DNA from: Ligustrum vulgare
Lineage: Eukaryota > Streptophyta > Magnoliopsida > Lamiales > Oleaceae
Direction: 5' to 3'
Assembly: GCA_963555705.1 (NCBI GenBank)
Contig: OY743176.1
Location: 44,283,026-44,347,025, forward strand
Length of the DNA stretch: 64,000 bases
In this document: piece by piece, positions 12,217-21,539 of the stretch
Layout: every line of letters begins with the position of its first letter
How positions within the stretch are numbered: position 1 is the first letter of the stretch
The notes under the pieces: model-generated
The model's input: only the letters and a program-made list of their open reading frames with translations
Told to the model about the DNA's origin: nothing
Database searches by the model: none
Made by a program: the position numbers and the translations under genes

Positions 12217-12375
12217 TGAATGTTACAGGGTGAGGTGAATGTAACATTATTGCTAGTTGTATAATAATGAATTATGAACATAGAAGGTTTCCCATGTTCG
12301 TAGCGGTTATCTCGCTAAAACTCCCACTGCGACTTAAACCCCCATGGGTGGTGATTAGAGCAAGCGGTGACCAAG

Positions 12376-12574
12376 ATGATAACAGCTTCCTTTGTGGCAC
12401 CTAGGGGTGTGAGAACTCTATATTCGTCGTTAACTTCAGGCTTTCCCTTCAATCTACTACAAATTCAAATGCAGAAGCCTCCTCCAGCCAAACCTTCCAT
12501 AAATCTCTTCGATTCGGGGCTAAGCAAATGCACAATTATCGAAGGGATTTGAGATGCCTTTGCAAAGTTCAAAA
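12376..12574 (+). pseudogene. RRM-protein gene fragment, copy A
   Basis: The frame starts with MITASFVAPRGVRTLYSS, runs through FNLLQIQMQ and NLFDSGLSK, then stops at TGA after IIEGI. The frame continues past that stop for seven codons (DAFAKFK) before the sequence leaves the family. It matches copy B base for base over most of its length, including the same stop, so the stop predates the tandem duplication. The layout (targeting-like N-terminus, then the first beta strand NLFVSGL) is that of small organelle RRM proteins. Confidence 0.8.
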
Positions 12575-12590
12575 TGACCGAGATGATAAC

Positions 12591-13153
12591 TAGGGGTGGG
12601 CGTGGGTTGGGTTGGGTCGGTTTTTTCCCAACCCAAACCCAACCCACTATAGTCGGGTTGATAAAAAGTCAACCCAACCCAACCCAAACATGAATTCAAA
12701 CCCAACCCAACCCAATCAAGTTTTGGTCGGGTTGGGTTGGGTTGGGTTGGGTGGTTTGGACTTTGGTCCAATTAAATAAAATTCTTAGAAAATTAAAAAA
12801 TTATGCCCATAAATCAACTATTAACTCAAATAAATTATATACAATAAAATAAACTCAAATATAATAAATTGAATACTTGCTAATAAAGCTAAAATATGTT
12901 CAAATTATATTTGAGTTTCATTTTAATTAAAAATGGATTTAAGATTCTTGAAATTTAAATGACTTTATATTTTCAAAATTTTGATTGGGTTGGGTTGGGT
13001 CGGATCGGGTCGGGTTGGATTTGTCATCCAACCCACAACCCAATCCAACTCAAACAATTTTTTTTTTTATAACTCAATTCAACCCAATTTTCATCAAAAT
13101 CTAACTCAATTCGATCGGGTTGATTTGGATTGGGCGGGTTGATGCCCACACTT
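12591..13153. mobile_element. Non-autonomous hAT-type MITE, rich in GGGTTGG
   Basis: A 563-bp element flanked by a perfect 8-bp duplication ATGATAAC (12583-12590 and 13154-13161). The ends (TAGGGGTGGGCG and, inverted, AAGTGTGGGCAT) resemble hAT terminal repeats. Subterminal regions are packed with GGGTTGGGTTGG on one side and CCAACCCAACCC on both, which can form long hairpins. No transposase. The left flank of the target copy A/B junction is restored exactly when the element is removed. Confidence 0.88.
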
Positions 13154-13456
13154 ATGATAACAGCTTCCTTTGTGGCACCTGGGGTGTGAGAAATCTATAT
13201 TCATCGTTAACTTCAGGCTTTCCCTTCAATCTACTACAGATTCAAATGCAGAAGCCTCCTCCAGCCAAACCTTCCATAAATCTCTTCGTTTCGGGGCTAA
13301 GCAAACGCACAACTATCGAAGGGATTTGAGATGCCTTTGCAAAGTTCAAAATGTTCCATGCTAAGGTACTGACTAACCGCGTATTTGGCTATTCCAAGGG
13401 TTATGGTTTTGTAAGATATGCTACTATGGAAGAAGCTGCAGCTGGTATTTGGAAGG
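13154..13456 (+). pseudogene. RRM-protein gene fragment, copy B (longest)
   Basis: In a single frame: start near ATGATAACAGC (13154), NLFVSGLSKRTTIEGI, an in-frame TGA at 13327-13329, then DAFAKFK, MFHAKVLTNRVFGYSKG and YGFVRYATMEEAAAGI. RNP2 (LFVSGL) and RNP1 (KGYGFVRY) of a single RRM are both clear. The family is plant mitochondrial/organelle RRM proteins of the RNA-editing/glycine-rich type. Relative to that family, a residue or two is missing between KFK and MFHAK. A splice donor (AAGGTAGCC, about 13456) ends the exon and an intron-like stretch follows; no second exon is present. It is a broken gene copy. Confidence 0.85.
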
Positions 13457-13824
13457 TAGCCATCGGCTATTCTTGTCTCTATAGCTATGGGTCTTTGAAT
13501 TATTCATCAAATACTTGGATTTTGGTTATGGGTCTCTCTTCCCCAACCTAGATTTAGTTTTTATTTGAAGGATTTGCACTGTTTGGAGGCTTCTTCGAAC
13601 TTTTCAGTTCGTTGTTACTGTTCACGCAATTTCAACACGGTTGCATTTTAAGTTATAGGTCTTCGTCTCAGTTTTGAATGCTTATTCTTTACAGTTAGAG
13701 AGCTGGCATTTAGGTTGTGCAAACTAAGAATTATTTGTTGACTTTCCTGTTTCTGGATTGCTTAGAGTTTGGATTTTAGTGGTCATTTGCAAGATCTTTT
13801 TTTTCCCTACCTGTAAGCTAAGAA
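13457..13824 (+). other. Intron remnant and junction between two gene fragments
   Basis: T-rich intronic sequence following the RRM donor site, with no matching acceptor plus RRM exon. It runs directly into the ROH1 start codon at 13825, so the two fragments have been joined. Confidence 0.55.
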
Positions 13825-14383
13825 ATGCCAGGTACAGATTACCAAAAAGCATCATCTGCATCATTTTTCAAGCTTGAGATTTTCAATTTTGAGCAGAAGT
13901 CGAGATCAGGTCCATTCAATTAAATTCTCCCCATAAGGCAACTGCCCAAGAAATTGAATTGGAATCCTTTTAGAAACTCGTGGCTGAAAAGTTTCATGAA
14001 TCGCCAACATCAAACTCTGGTGAGCTTCTTTCAATCCCTTGGACTCAAAAAACTTTTAGAAGTATTTCTCTGTATTCAAGAAGAATTTTGGGTTATTGTT
14101 TTTAATAATAATGGGTTATTGAATAAACCTCCTATGGATCGATTCATGAATTAGTTCTTTGAGAGGAGTGTCAAGGGTTTAGATGTATGTAATGCAATTC
14201 GTGATGGGATTGAGCATATTAGACAATGGCAAAAGTTGTTGGAGATTGTTCTGTACACTTTGGATAGTCAAAGGAGCATTGGGGAAGGACAAATTCGTTG
14301 TGCTAAGAAGGTCTTGATCGATTTGACTATTGAAATGCTTGAAGAGAATGAGTCAAATAAGGCTCTTGCACATAGAAATAGGT
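13825..14383 (+). pseudogene. ROH1: ROH1-like (DUF793/BPS1-like) gene fragment, 5' part
   Basis: The copy starts MPGTDYQKASSASFF, stops and shifts frame several times, then keeps long readable stretches: KLVAEKFHESP, KKLLEVFLCIQEEF, NNNGLLNKPPMDRFMN, a stop, then [20 protein letters not shown] and [23 protein letters not shown]1 proteins are plant-specific cytoplasmic partners linked to exocyst Exo70 and seed-coat mucilage work; function is by family knowledge only. The young Copia inserted at TAGGT (14379-14383) splits it. The continuation (RSLGRNNVQKDRKSFGQFRS) is at 20205-20285. Confidence 0.85.
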
Positions 14384-14971
14384 TGTGAAGTCGTGTGCCA
14401 ATTTCATTTAGAAACCAAAAGCGTGTTTTTCAGATTTTTGTTACATCTGTTTTGATCAGCACTGTCCACTTGGCACAATCTGAACGGATCAGTTGGCTGT
14501 GCCTTATAAGAGGCGTGACACCGGCTTTAGGGTTTCATTCTGAATTCATTCTTTGATACGCCTCTTTGCCTCTTCTCTCTGTACTCTCTGATACGAAGCC
14601 TGGGTCTTCATCTTGATTCTTCTCTTTAACCAGTTTGGTGCCCTTTTTCTTGATATAATCTCGTTTGTTTTCAGAGTCCCTATTGAGAGACATGTATACT
14701 GTAACGTATTGTTTTCAGTTCTGGAATTCTGTTGTATAGCGTGATTTAGGGTTGAAAGAGGAAGAACTTCTTGTGAGTTGTGTAATCTGTATTTTGGCGT
14801 GATCAATAAAGTTCTTGAGTCAGATCCACATTTGTGGAGACTCAACGGGGGATGTAGGCGTTGGAAGTGGTCGCCGAACCTCCGGACCCTTTGGGTAAAA
14901 TCTGTGTGTTCTTGCGATTATTGTTTCTGATTATTGATTTGGGGTGATTTCTGGTGACTCAAAACTTTACA
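14384..14971 (+). repeat. 5' LTR of the young Copia
   Basis: Begins TGTGAAGTCG, ends AACTTTACA. A GTGCCTTATAAGAGG segment near 14500 could supply the TATA function. Confidence 0.95.
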
Positions 14972-14973
14972 AG

Positions 14974-14987
14974 TGATATCAGAGCCT
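14974..14987 (+). other. Primer-binding site of the young Copia
   Basis: GTGATATCAGAGCC follows the LTR by two bases. It matches the initiator-tRNA complement TGGTATCAGAGCC with one mismatch. Confidence 0.85.
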
Positions 14988-15495
14988 TCCTCAAACTGAT
15001 ACGTGAGACTGGTTGGTGGTTCTCTGTTCATGATCTGTGGTTTTTTCAACTGATCTGAAAACCCTTCTGGTTGGGAACTACATATATTCATTCTTGGTAA
15101 AAATTGTGAAACCTAGGGTTTCACATACGGTAAAATCTTTTCTTCCTTTGTGTGAAATTCCTTCCTCCTTCGTCGTTAAGGTAATAGGGTCCCCTTATTT
15201 CCTTTGTCCAGGGTCTCCTGCGAGGACCCGGGAATCTGAGGGATAAGGGACTACAAGGCCCTTCAGCCCTTAGACAAATCCTGTGTGATTTGTTATTCTT
15301 TATTGTTAATTTCTGTTTTCTTTTAATTATATACTCTGCTATATTCTCAAAATTCTGTATTCTACTACCTTGTTTTGAGTATATACCTGCGTAACTGATT
15401 TCTTGAATATTCTTGAAATCTTTGTGATATCTTGTATTATATCTGTTTAATCCTCTCTCTGCAGCAAAAGTTTGTTTAAACCTTTTTTAAACAAA

Positions 15496-16005
15496 ATGAC
15501 AACTGCACAAAAATTTGAAGTAGAACTATGGACTGGGGTTGGAGACTTTGATCTCTGGCGCCGTAAAATGAGGGCTTTACTTTTACAACAAAGATGTGCA
15601 GGTGCTATAACAAATACTTATGCTGCAGAAATTAGTGCTTCTAGAAGAATTGAACTTGATGAAATTGCTTGGAGTTCTATTTTCTTACATCTATCTGGTG
15701 GATTATGGACCAAACTTGAGAACCTCTACCTAGATGTATCCATGCCCAATAAATGCTATCTGCTAAGACTCTTTTATAATTTTAGGTTTGATAATACCTT
15801 AAGTTTAGAAGAGAATATAGATAGATTTACTAAATTAGTACAAGACTTAGAATCCTGTGATGAAACCATTTCTGCGGATCAACAGGTTGTTGCTCTTCTA
15901 AATTCACTTGGGGATAAGTATCAAGAACTTAGGACTGCTCTTGAATATGGTAGGGAGAGTCTTACTGTTGATGATGTTATTAGTGCTCTTAGAACTCAGA
16001 TATGA
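15496..16005 (+). CDS. Copia Gag (N-terminal part)
   Basis: A 169-residue structural protein of the UBN2/gag-polypeptide type, starting MTTAQKFEVELW. An in-frame ATG 24 bases upstream (15472) is also possible, but this start gives the usual Copia N-terminus. Conserved features are the FDLWRRKMRALL segment and the DDVISALRTQ end. The reading frame stops just before the basic linker and CCHC knuckle, which lie in the next ORF. The gag stop overlaps the pol start as ATGA (16002-16005), a -1 shift. This may be a one-base change in an originally continuous gag-pol frame, or a working translational coupling. Confidence 0.9.
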   Translation: MTTAQKFEVELWTGVGDFDLWRRKMRALLLQQRCAGAITNTYAAEISASRRIELDEIAWSSIFLHLSGGLWTKLENLYLDVSMPNKCYLLRLFYNFRFDNTLSLEENIDRFTKLVQDLESCDETISADQQVVALLNSLGDKYQELRTALEYGRESLTVDDVISALRTQI

Positions 16006-19000
16006 GAGATTCTAAGTCAGGAGTAGGGCTGTTTACTAAAGGAAGAGGATACACCAAGTATAACAATACTGGAGATATTTTTAAGTCAAAAGAAAAGGAT
16101 AAAACAAAATGGAAGGGTAAAGGAAAGGTTAAATCCAAAGCAAAGACCAAGGAATGCTTTTATTGCAAAAAACCTGGACACCTAATGAAAAATTGTTTCA
16201 AAAGAATAAAGGATATGAAAGAGGCATCCAGTAATGAAATAGCTGCTTTGATAGCCACAAACAAGACCAATAACACTGAAGCAAATGGTTTGGTGTTTGC
16301 TACTACCTCAGATAATACTGTTTGTGAATGGATATTAGATTCTGGTTGCTCTTTTCATATGTGTCCTAATCTGAATTGGTTTACTGACTTTACTTCTGTA
16401 AATGAAGGTAGAGTACATCTTGGTAACAACATGTCTTGTGACATTAAAGGCATTGGTAATATTGATCTCATAATAAATGATAATAATGTGATCAATTTGA
16501 AATATGTTAGATACATTCCAGATCTTAGAAGGAATTTGATTTCTATTGGTGAATTAAATTCTATCTATGATATATTGTTTACTAAGAACTGCTGTAGGAT
16601 CATGCAAGATTCAAACATTTTGTTTGAAGTACCAAAACAGCATGGCTTGTATCTGTTTAAGGCTTTTTCTGTTATTAAAAATCTGGCTGCCCATGCTGAC
16701 AATGATTCTGACAAAGCTATTTTATGGCATAAAAGATTGGGCCATATAAATATAAAATCTCTGCAACATCTTCAAAACAAAGGAGCATTTGGTAAATATC
16801 TCATCAAAAACATTGGTTTTTGTGAAGAATGTGTCTTGGGTAAACAAAGTAAATCCTCTTTTGAGAAGGGTACTCACAAGACTGAATCAATTCTTGATTA
16901 TTTACATTCAGATTTGTGGGGACCCTCTCCTGTTTGTACTCTTAGTGGATTCAGGTACTATCTGTCCATTGTTGATGACTTCTCCAGAAAAGTTTGGATC
17001 ATTTTATTAAAGGCTAAGTCTGATACCTTTCAACATTTTAAACTGTGGAAAATTTTTATAGAAAATCAAACAAACAAAAAGATTAAGGCACTCAGGACTG
17101 ATAATGGCCTTGAGTTCTGTAATCTGGAGTTTGATAACCTCTGTAAGAGTTGTGGCATACTCAGACATAAAACTGTTACCTACACTCCTCAACAAAATGG
17201 AGTGGCTGAAAGGATGAACAGAACTATTTTAAATAAGGTGAGATGTATGCTAATCAGCTCTGGACTTCCAAAAATTTTCTGGGGTGAAGCTGCAAAAACT
17301 GCTGTCTATCTTATAAATAGAAGTCCTTCAAGTGTTTTAAAATTTAAAACCCCTGAATCTGTCTGGTCTAATCTTTCTTCTGACTATTCTCACCTAAGGA
17401 TCTTTGGTTGTGCAGCTTATGCACATCAAAGTGAAGGAAAACTTGAGCCTAGATCTCAAAAATGTATTTTTCTAGGTTATGGTGAAGGCACTAAAGGTTA
17501 TAGGCTGTGGTTATTTGATATAAAAGGATTTAAAGTTATAATAAGTAGAAATGTCATCTTTAATGAAAATATTATGCCCTGTCTTCAAAAACCTCTTGAC
17601 AAATCCAATACATTTGATGAAGGAAAAATTATTTCTGAAGTACAAACTGATTCTGATTTACCTAATGATACTCAAATTGAGGTGGAGCATCCTCAGGTTA
17701 TAGATGAGCACATTGCAGGTAACTTTGATTCTGAAACTGGAATTCAAAATGATATACCTGAATTTGAGTTAGAACAGAATCCTTTACATGATTATTTACT
17801 TGTTAGAGATAGAGATAGAAGACATAGAATTCCTTCTAGTAGATATAATCATGATGATTTTGTGACATTTTGTGCTGTTCAAAATTGTTTGAATGCTGAA
17901 CCTGAATCTTTTGATGAAGCTGTTAATTGTTCTGATTCTAAACTTTGGATTGATGCTATGGAAGATGAAATGCTATCTCTGAATAAGAACAATACTTGGT
18001 TACTTGTTCCAAAACCTAAGAATAAAAATGTTATTGATTGTAAATGGATTTATAAAATCAAAGACATAGGGCAAAATGGAACTGAAAAGAAATTTAAAGC
18101 TAGACTTGTAGCTAAAGGCTTTTCTCAAAAGGAAGGAGTTGATTATAATGAGGTTTTCTCACCTGTTGCAAAATATACCTCCATTAGAATCTTACTTGCC
18201 TTAACTACTCAATTTGATTGGGAACTTGATCAGCTTGATGTTAAAACTGCCTTCTTACATGGAGATTTAGAAGAAACCATTTATATGCATCAACCAATAG
18301 GTTTTATGGAGAAAAATAAATCTGACCATGTATGCTTATTGAAAAAATCTTTATATGGACTCAAGCAAGCCCCAAGACAATGGTATAAAAGGTTTGATAC
18401 CTTTATCCAAAGTCTTGGCTTTCATAAAAACAAATATGATTCCTGTTTATTCTGCAAAGGTACTGGAGGTCCAGATTCTGTATATTTGTTACTGTATGTA
18501 GATGATATGTTACTTGCATGCAAAAGTAAAATTGAAATTGAATCTGTGAAAAATAAATTGAGTGCTGAATTTGAAATGAAAGACCTTGGAAATGCTAAGA
18601 AAATTCTTGGAATGGAAATTTGTAGAAACAGATGTGACTGCTCTTTATTTCTAAATCAATCTGCATATATTGAAAAAGTTTTGAAAAATTTTTCTATGTC
18701 CAATGCAAAACCTGTGTCTCTGCCTCTGGCAAATCATTTCAAATTGTCTGCAGCCTTATCTCCTAATTGTGAAGCTGAACTTGAAAGAATGTCACATGTG
18801 CCTTATTCTAATGCTGTTGGTTCTATTATGTATATGATTGTCTATACTAGACCTGATCTGGCTCACTGCATAAGTGTTCTAAGCAGATTCATGGCAAACC
18901 CAGGTGAGACACACTGGACTGCTGTTAAATGGGTATTCAGATATCTTTGTGGATCTTTTAATCTTGGTTTAAAATTTAAGAAATGTTCTGAAGGCATTGT

Positions 19001-19466
19001 GTTAAAAGGTTACTGTGATTCTGACTTTGCAGGAGACTTAGATAAAAGAAGATCTACTTCTTCATATAATTTTACTCTCTGTAATGCCTGTATAAGTTGG
19101 AAATCTCAGTTACAGAAATTAGTTGCATTGTCATCCACTGAAGCTGAGTATATATCTGCTTGTAATGCTGTTAAAGAAGGAATATGGATTAAAGGTTTAT
19201 TAAGTGAAATGGGCTTTGAAAATGTTGAACTTAGTCTGTATACTGATAATCAAAGTGCTATACATCTTAGTAAAAATCCTGTGCATCATGATAGGATTAA
19301 ACATGTTGATATAAAATTTCATTTTGTTAGGGATATGGTTGAAAAGAGGGTTGTTAAATTGGTTAAAATTTCTACTCAATTTAACCCTTCAGATTTTGGC
19401 ACAAAAGTTGTACCTTTGAACAAATTTAAAACCTGTCTGGATATATTGAATATTACTGACAATTAA
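16002..19466 (+). CDS. Copia Pol polyprotein (knuckle-protease-integrase-RT-RNase H)
   Basis: 1,154 residues. Domains in order: CCHC zinc knuckle at residues 52-65 (CFYCKKPGHLMKNC); aspartic protease DSG at 113-115 (WILDSGCSFHM); pre-integrase HKRLGHIN and CEECVLGKQ near 245-285; integrase catalytic residues D304, D367 and E403, the last two with exactly 35 residues between; a GKLEPRSQKCIFLGY segment; reverse transcriptase from about 640 with YVDD at 832-835; RNase H with STEAEY and DNQSAI (D1082). The length and order are those of a full Copia Pol. The AUG overlaps the gag stop. No premature stop is visible, so the enzyme set may be functional if translated. Confidence 0.95.
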   Translation: MRDSKSGVGLFTKGRGYTKYNNTGDIFKSKEKDKTKWKGKGKVKSKAKTKECFYCKKPGHLMKNCFKRIKDMKEASSNEIAALIATNKTNNTEANGLVFATTSDNTVCEWILDSGCSFHMCPNLNWFTDFTSVNEGRVHLGNNMSCDIKGIGNIDLIINDNNVINLKYVRYIPDLRRNLISIGELNSIYDILFTKNCCRIMQDSNILFEVPKQHGLYLFKAFSVIKNLAAHADNDSDKAILWHKRLGHINIKSLQHLQNKGAFGKYLIKNIGFCEECVLGKQSKSSFEKGTHKTESILDYLHSDLWGPSPVCTLSGFRYYLSIVDDFSRKVWIILLKAKSDTFQHFKLWKIFIENQTNKKIKALRTDNGLEFCNLEFDNLCKSCGILRHKTVTYTPQQNGVAERMNRTILNKVRCMLISSGLPKIFWGEAAKTAVYLINRSPSSVLKFKTPESVWSNLSSDYSHLRIFGCAAYAHQSEGKLEPRSQKCIFLGYGEGTKGYRLWLFDIKGFKVIISRNVIFNENIMPCLQKPLDKSNTFDEGKIISEVQTDSDLPNDTQIEVEHPQVIDEHIAGNFDSETGIQNDIPEFELEQNPLHDYLLVRDRDRRHRIPSSRYNHDDFVTFCAVQNCLNAEPESFDEAVNCSDSKLWIDAMEDEMLSLNKNNTWLLVPKPKNKNVIDCKWIYKIKDIGQNGTEKKFKARLVAKGFSQKEGVDYNEVFSPVAKYTSIRILLALTTQFDWELDQLDVKTAFLHGDLEETIYMHQPIGFMEKNKSDHVCLLKKSLYGLKQAPRQWYKRFDTFIQSLGFHKNKYDSCLFCKGTGGPDSVYLLLYVDDMLLACKSKIEIESVKNKLSAEFEMKDLGNAKKILGMEICRNRCDCSLFLNQSAYIEKVLKNFSMSNAKPVSLPLANHFKLSAALSPNCEAELERMSHVPYSNAVGSIMYMIVYTRPDLAHCISVLSRFMANPGETHWTAVKWVFRYLCGSFNLGLKFKKCSEGIVLKGYCDSDFAGDLDKRRSTSSYNFTLCNACISWKSQLQKLVALSSTEAEYISACNAVKEGIWIKGLLSEMGFENVELSLYTDNQSAIHLSKNPVHHDRIKHVDIKFHFVRDMVEKRVVKLVKISTQFNPSDFGTKVVPLNKFKTCLDILNITDN

Positions 19467-19616
19467 ATTGTTCTGAAACTGATTATTACATGTATAGATA
19501 TTTGTATCTGCTTATTAGTTTTTGTGTGAGTTCTTTGCAGGTATTGAGGAGTCAATTATACTGATTTGGCTGATTCAGGAACTATTAGATGAAATTCAAA
19601 TTGGCAAGGTGGAGAT

Positions 19617-20204
19617 TGTGAAGTCGTGTGCCAATTTCATTTAGAAACCAAAAGCGTGTTTTTCAGATTTTTGTTACATCTGTTTTGATCAGCACTGTCC
19701 ACTTGGCACAATCTGAACGGATCAGTTGGCTGTGCCTTATAAGAGGCGTGACACCGGCTTTAGGGTTTCATTCTGAATTCATTCTTTGATACGCCTCTTT
19801 GCCTCTTCTCTCTGTACTCTCTGATACGAAGCCTGGGTCTTCATCTTGATTCTTCTCTTTAACCAGTTTGGTGCCCTTTTTCTTGATATAATCTCGTTTG
19901 TTTTCTGAGTCTCTATTGAGAGACATGTATACTGTAACGTATTGTTTTCAGTTCTGGAATTCTGTTGTATAGCGTGATTTAGGGTTGAAAGAGGAAGAAC
20001 TTCTTGTGAGTTGTGTAATCTGTATTTTGGCGTGATCAATAAAGTTCTTGAGTCAGATCCACATTTGTGGAGATTCAACGGGGGATGTAGGCGTTGGAAG
20101 TGGTCGCCGAACCTCCGGACCCTTTGGGTAAAATCTGTGTGTTCTTGCGATTATTGTTTCTGATTATTGATTTGGGGTGATTTCTGGTGACTCAAAACTT
20201 TACA
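19617..20204 (+). repeat. 3' LTR of the young Copia
   Basis: 588 bp, near-identical to 14384-14971. Visible differences are CTGAGTCTC against CAGAGTCCC and GAGATTC against GAGACTC. Confidence 0.95.
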
Positions 20205-20290
20205 TAGGTCCTTAGGCCGCAACAATGTGCAGAAGGATCGTAAGTCATTTGGCCAATTCCGATCACTTTCTTGGAGTGTCTCAAGTCTGT
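20205..20290 (+). pseudogene. ROH1: ROH1-like gene fragment, continuation
   Basis: Directly after the TAGGT duplication the frame reads RSLGRNNVQKDRKSFG and FRSLSWSVSS, continuing the HRNR end at 14383. The similarity fades after about 20290. Confidence 0.8.
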
Positions 20291-20445
20291 ATGTGAGTTT
20301 TCGTTTGTTGCTCACCGACTAAATCATCAAAATGTCGTAGGAACATTGCCCAGATTGGTGTTGTTCGTTCGTGCTTTTCCCAATTAGATGATATATTTTA
20401 TATAACATGAATAAAATACTAAATTTAATTCATATATTCATGTAG

Positions 20446-21087
20446 ACTTGTGAGAGAATTCTGGATGCCCATGACATTTTTGGAAGATTGCTACTTGAAT
20501 CTACTAAAGGGGGTAGTGACAATGTTGTCTCCATTGCTCTTTGAGACACTGTTTAGTTGTGGAATGCATCTAACAGTGCTACATCTAAATTTGTAATAGT
20601 TGCTGAAGAAAATGGCCATGTGACCAGTGCCAAATGGGATCACGATGGATTGCATATTGTTGTTGAGCTTTAAAACTCAGAAGTTCAGCTATGGGATTCA
20701 AAAACTAATAGACAGGTGGGTATTATTCTAATACATTCTGTTAAGGGATAAATTCTACATCGGTTAAGTACCGAAGCATAGACTAACTTATAAGAATTGA
20801 GGTTACTCCTTTTAATAATGTTGGCATTTTAAGATGGAATTCTAAATCTTAAGATGTTCTTATCATTCTTAACGAAGTTTGAATGTTTGATTCAATTCAT
20901 ATCAACCCAATGCTATATCTGGGTCAATTTGTAACACTTGATATTTTCATTTTGTACTGTAGCTAAGAATGTTGAGAGGCGGCCATAGGTCACGAATTGG
21001 TGCTTTGGACTGGAATATTCATATTTTCACTACTGGAGGTATGGATGGTCAGATCATCAACAATGATGTTAGAATGAGGTCACATGT
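20446..21087 (+). pseudogene. CDC20: CDC20 gene fragment with one intron
   Basis: Exon 1 (20446-20715) follows an acceptor ATGTAG and reads ERILDAHDIFG, a stop, LWNASNSATSKFV, ENGHVTSAKWDHDG and NSEVQLWDSKTNRQ. The intron runs 20716-20962 (GT...AG). Exon 2 (20963-21087) reads [18 protein letters not shown] and [20 protein letters not shown]. These are the first WD40 blades of plant CDC20, the activator of the anaphase-promoting complex. At least three in-frame stops are present in exon 1, so it is dead. It is the third gene fragment in the same orientation in this locus. Confidence 0.9.
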
Positions 21088-21098
21088 TGAAAATATTG

Positions 21099-21132
21099 AT
21101 GTGGTGATGATGGTGATGATGATGATGATGGG
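21099..21132. repeat. (GAT)n microsatellite
   Basis: Repeated GATGAT with two GGTGAT interruptions, right after the CDC20 fragment. Confidence 0.85.
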
Positions 21133-21298
21133 AGTTCAACAAATGTGACCACAAATGTTGTGTAAAGAAGGTTTTCCAGAATTTGTAATTCTAAATTATT
21201 ATTATTTAGATTGGCAATGGATTTTGTTAGTCTTTTCTAATTTTTTTTTTTTCTAATTCTTATGGTTCGTTACATTATTTTTTGTCAATGTAATATGT

Positions 21299-21325
21299 CT
21301 GTGCATCGCACAAGTGATGCACTAG
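21299..21325 (+). other. Helitron-like 3' terminus (hairpin plus CTAG)
   Basis: TGTGC-ATC-GCACA forms a short hairpin, followed by AGTGATGCA and CTAG (21322-21325), then T. The distance and final tetranucleotide fit the known Helitron 3' end pattern. Confidence 0.5.
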
Positions 21326-21535
21326 TTATTGTATTATTTTGAAGATGGTAAATATGTAATATAGGTGTCAAATTGAACATCTCAACGAGAAGTTTGATAT
21401 AAAATAACAAGTGAGAGCAAACTATAAATACTTTGTCCATAAAAATATCGCAAAGATCAAATATAAAAGATTGTTTTATATTTTTTTACTTTTCCTCAAT
21501 ATCTCATTCATTTTAAATTATATCTAATATTCTAT
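21326..21535 (+). repeat. Right part of a split R repeat
   Basis: TTATTGTATTATTTTGAAG onward matches the R unit from its mid-point to its TTTTCCTCAATATCTCATTC tail. It completes the R4 half that ended at 11907. Confidence 0.8.
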
Positions 21536-21539
21536 ATTT

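Larger units (their letters stand above)
14384..20204 (+). mobile_element. Young, nearly intact Copia retrotransposon
   Basis: A 5,821-bp element with two 588-bp LTRs that differ at about three positions by eye, an exact duplication TAGGT (14379-14383, 20205-20209), a primer site and a polypurine tract (GGCAAGGTGGAGAT, ending 19616). It encodes gag (15496-16005) and a full pol (16002-19466) with every catalytic motif present. The only visible defect is that gag and pol are in different frames. The insertion breaks the ROH1 fragment. The motif pattern is closest to Tork/Tnt1-like Copia lineages as I recall them. Confidence 0.95.
11908..21325 (+). mobile_element. Candidate Helitron-like element carrying gene fragments
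   Basis: The segment sits inside an R unit that is continuous across it (GATAA at 11907 to TTATTG at 21326), an A/T junction as used by Helitrons. Its right end is a short hairpin (TGTGCATCGCACA, about 21300-21312) followed about ten bases later by CTAG and a host T, the expected 3' signature. It carries fragments of three unrelated genes in the same orientation with introns. The left end reads TGAG rather than the canonical TC, which lowers confidence. Nested insertions are the hAT MITE and the young Copia. Other explanations are segmental duplication or an unrecognised carrier. Confidence 0.45.

Noticed and set aside
12600..13140. GGGTTGGGTT runs as telomere-like DNA
   Set aside because: The plant telomere unit is TTTAGGG. 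These runs are subterminal repeats inside a hAT-type MITE with an exact 8-bp duplication.
14546..14845. A 99-residue minus-strand frame, repeated at 19779-20078
   Set aside because: It falls within the two LTRs of the young Copia and appears twice only for that reason.
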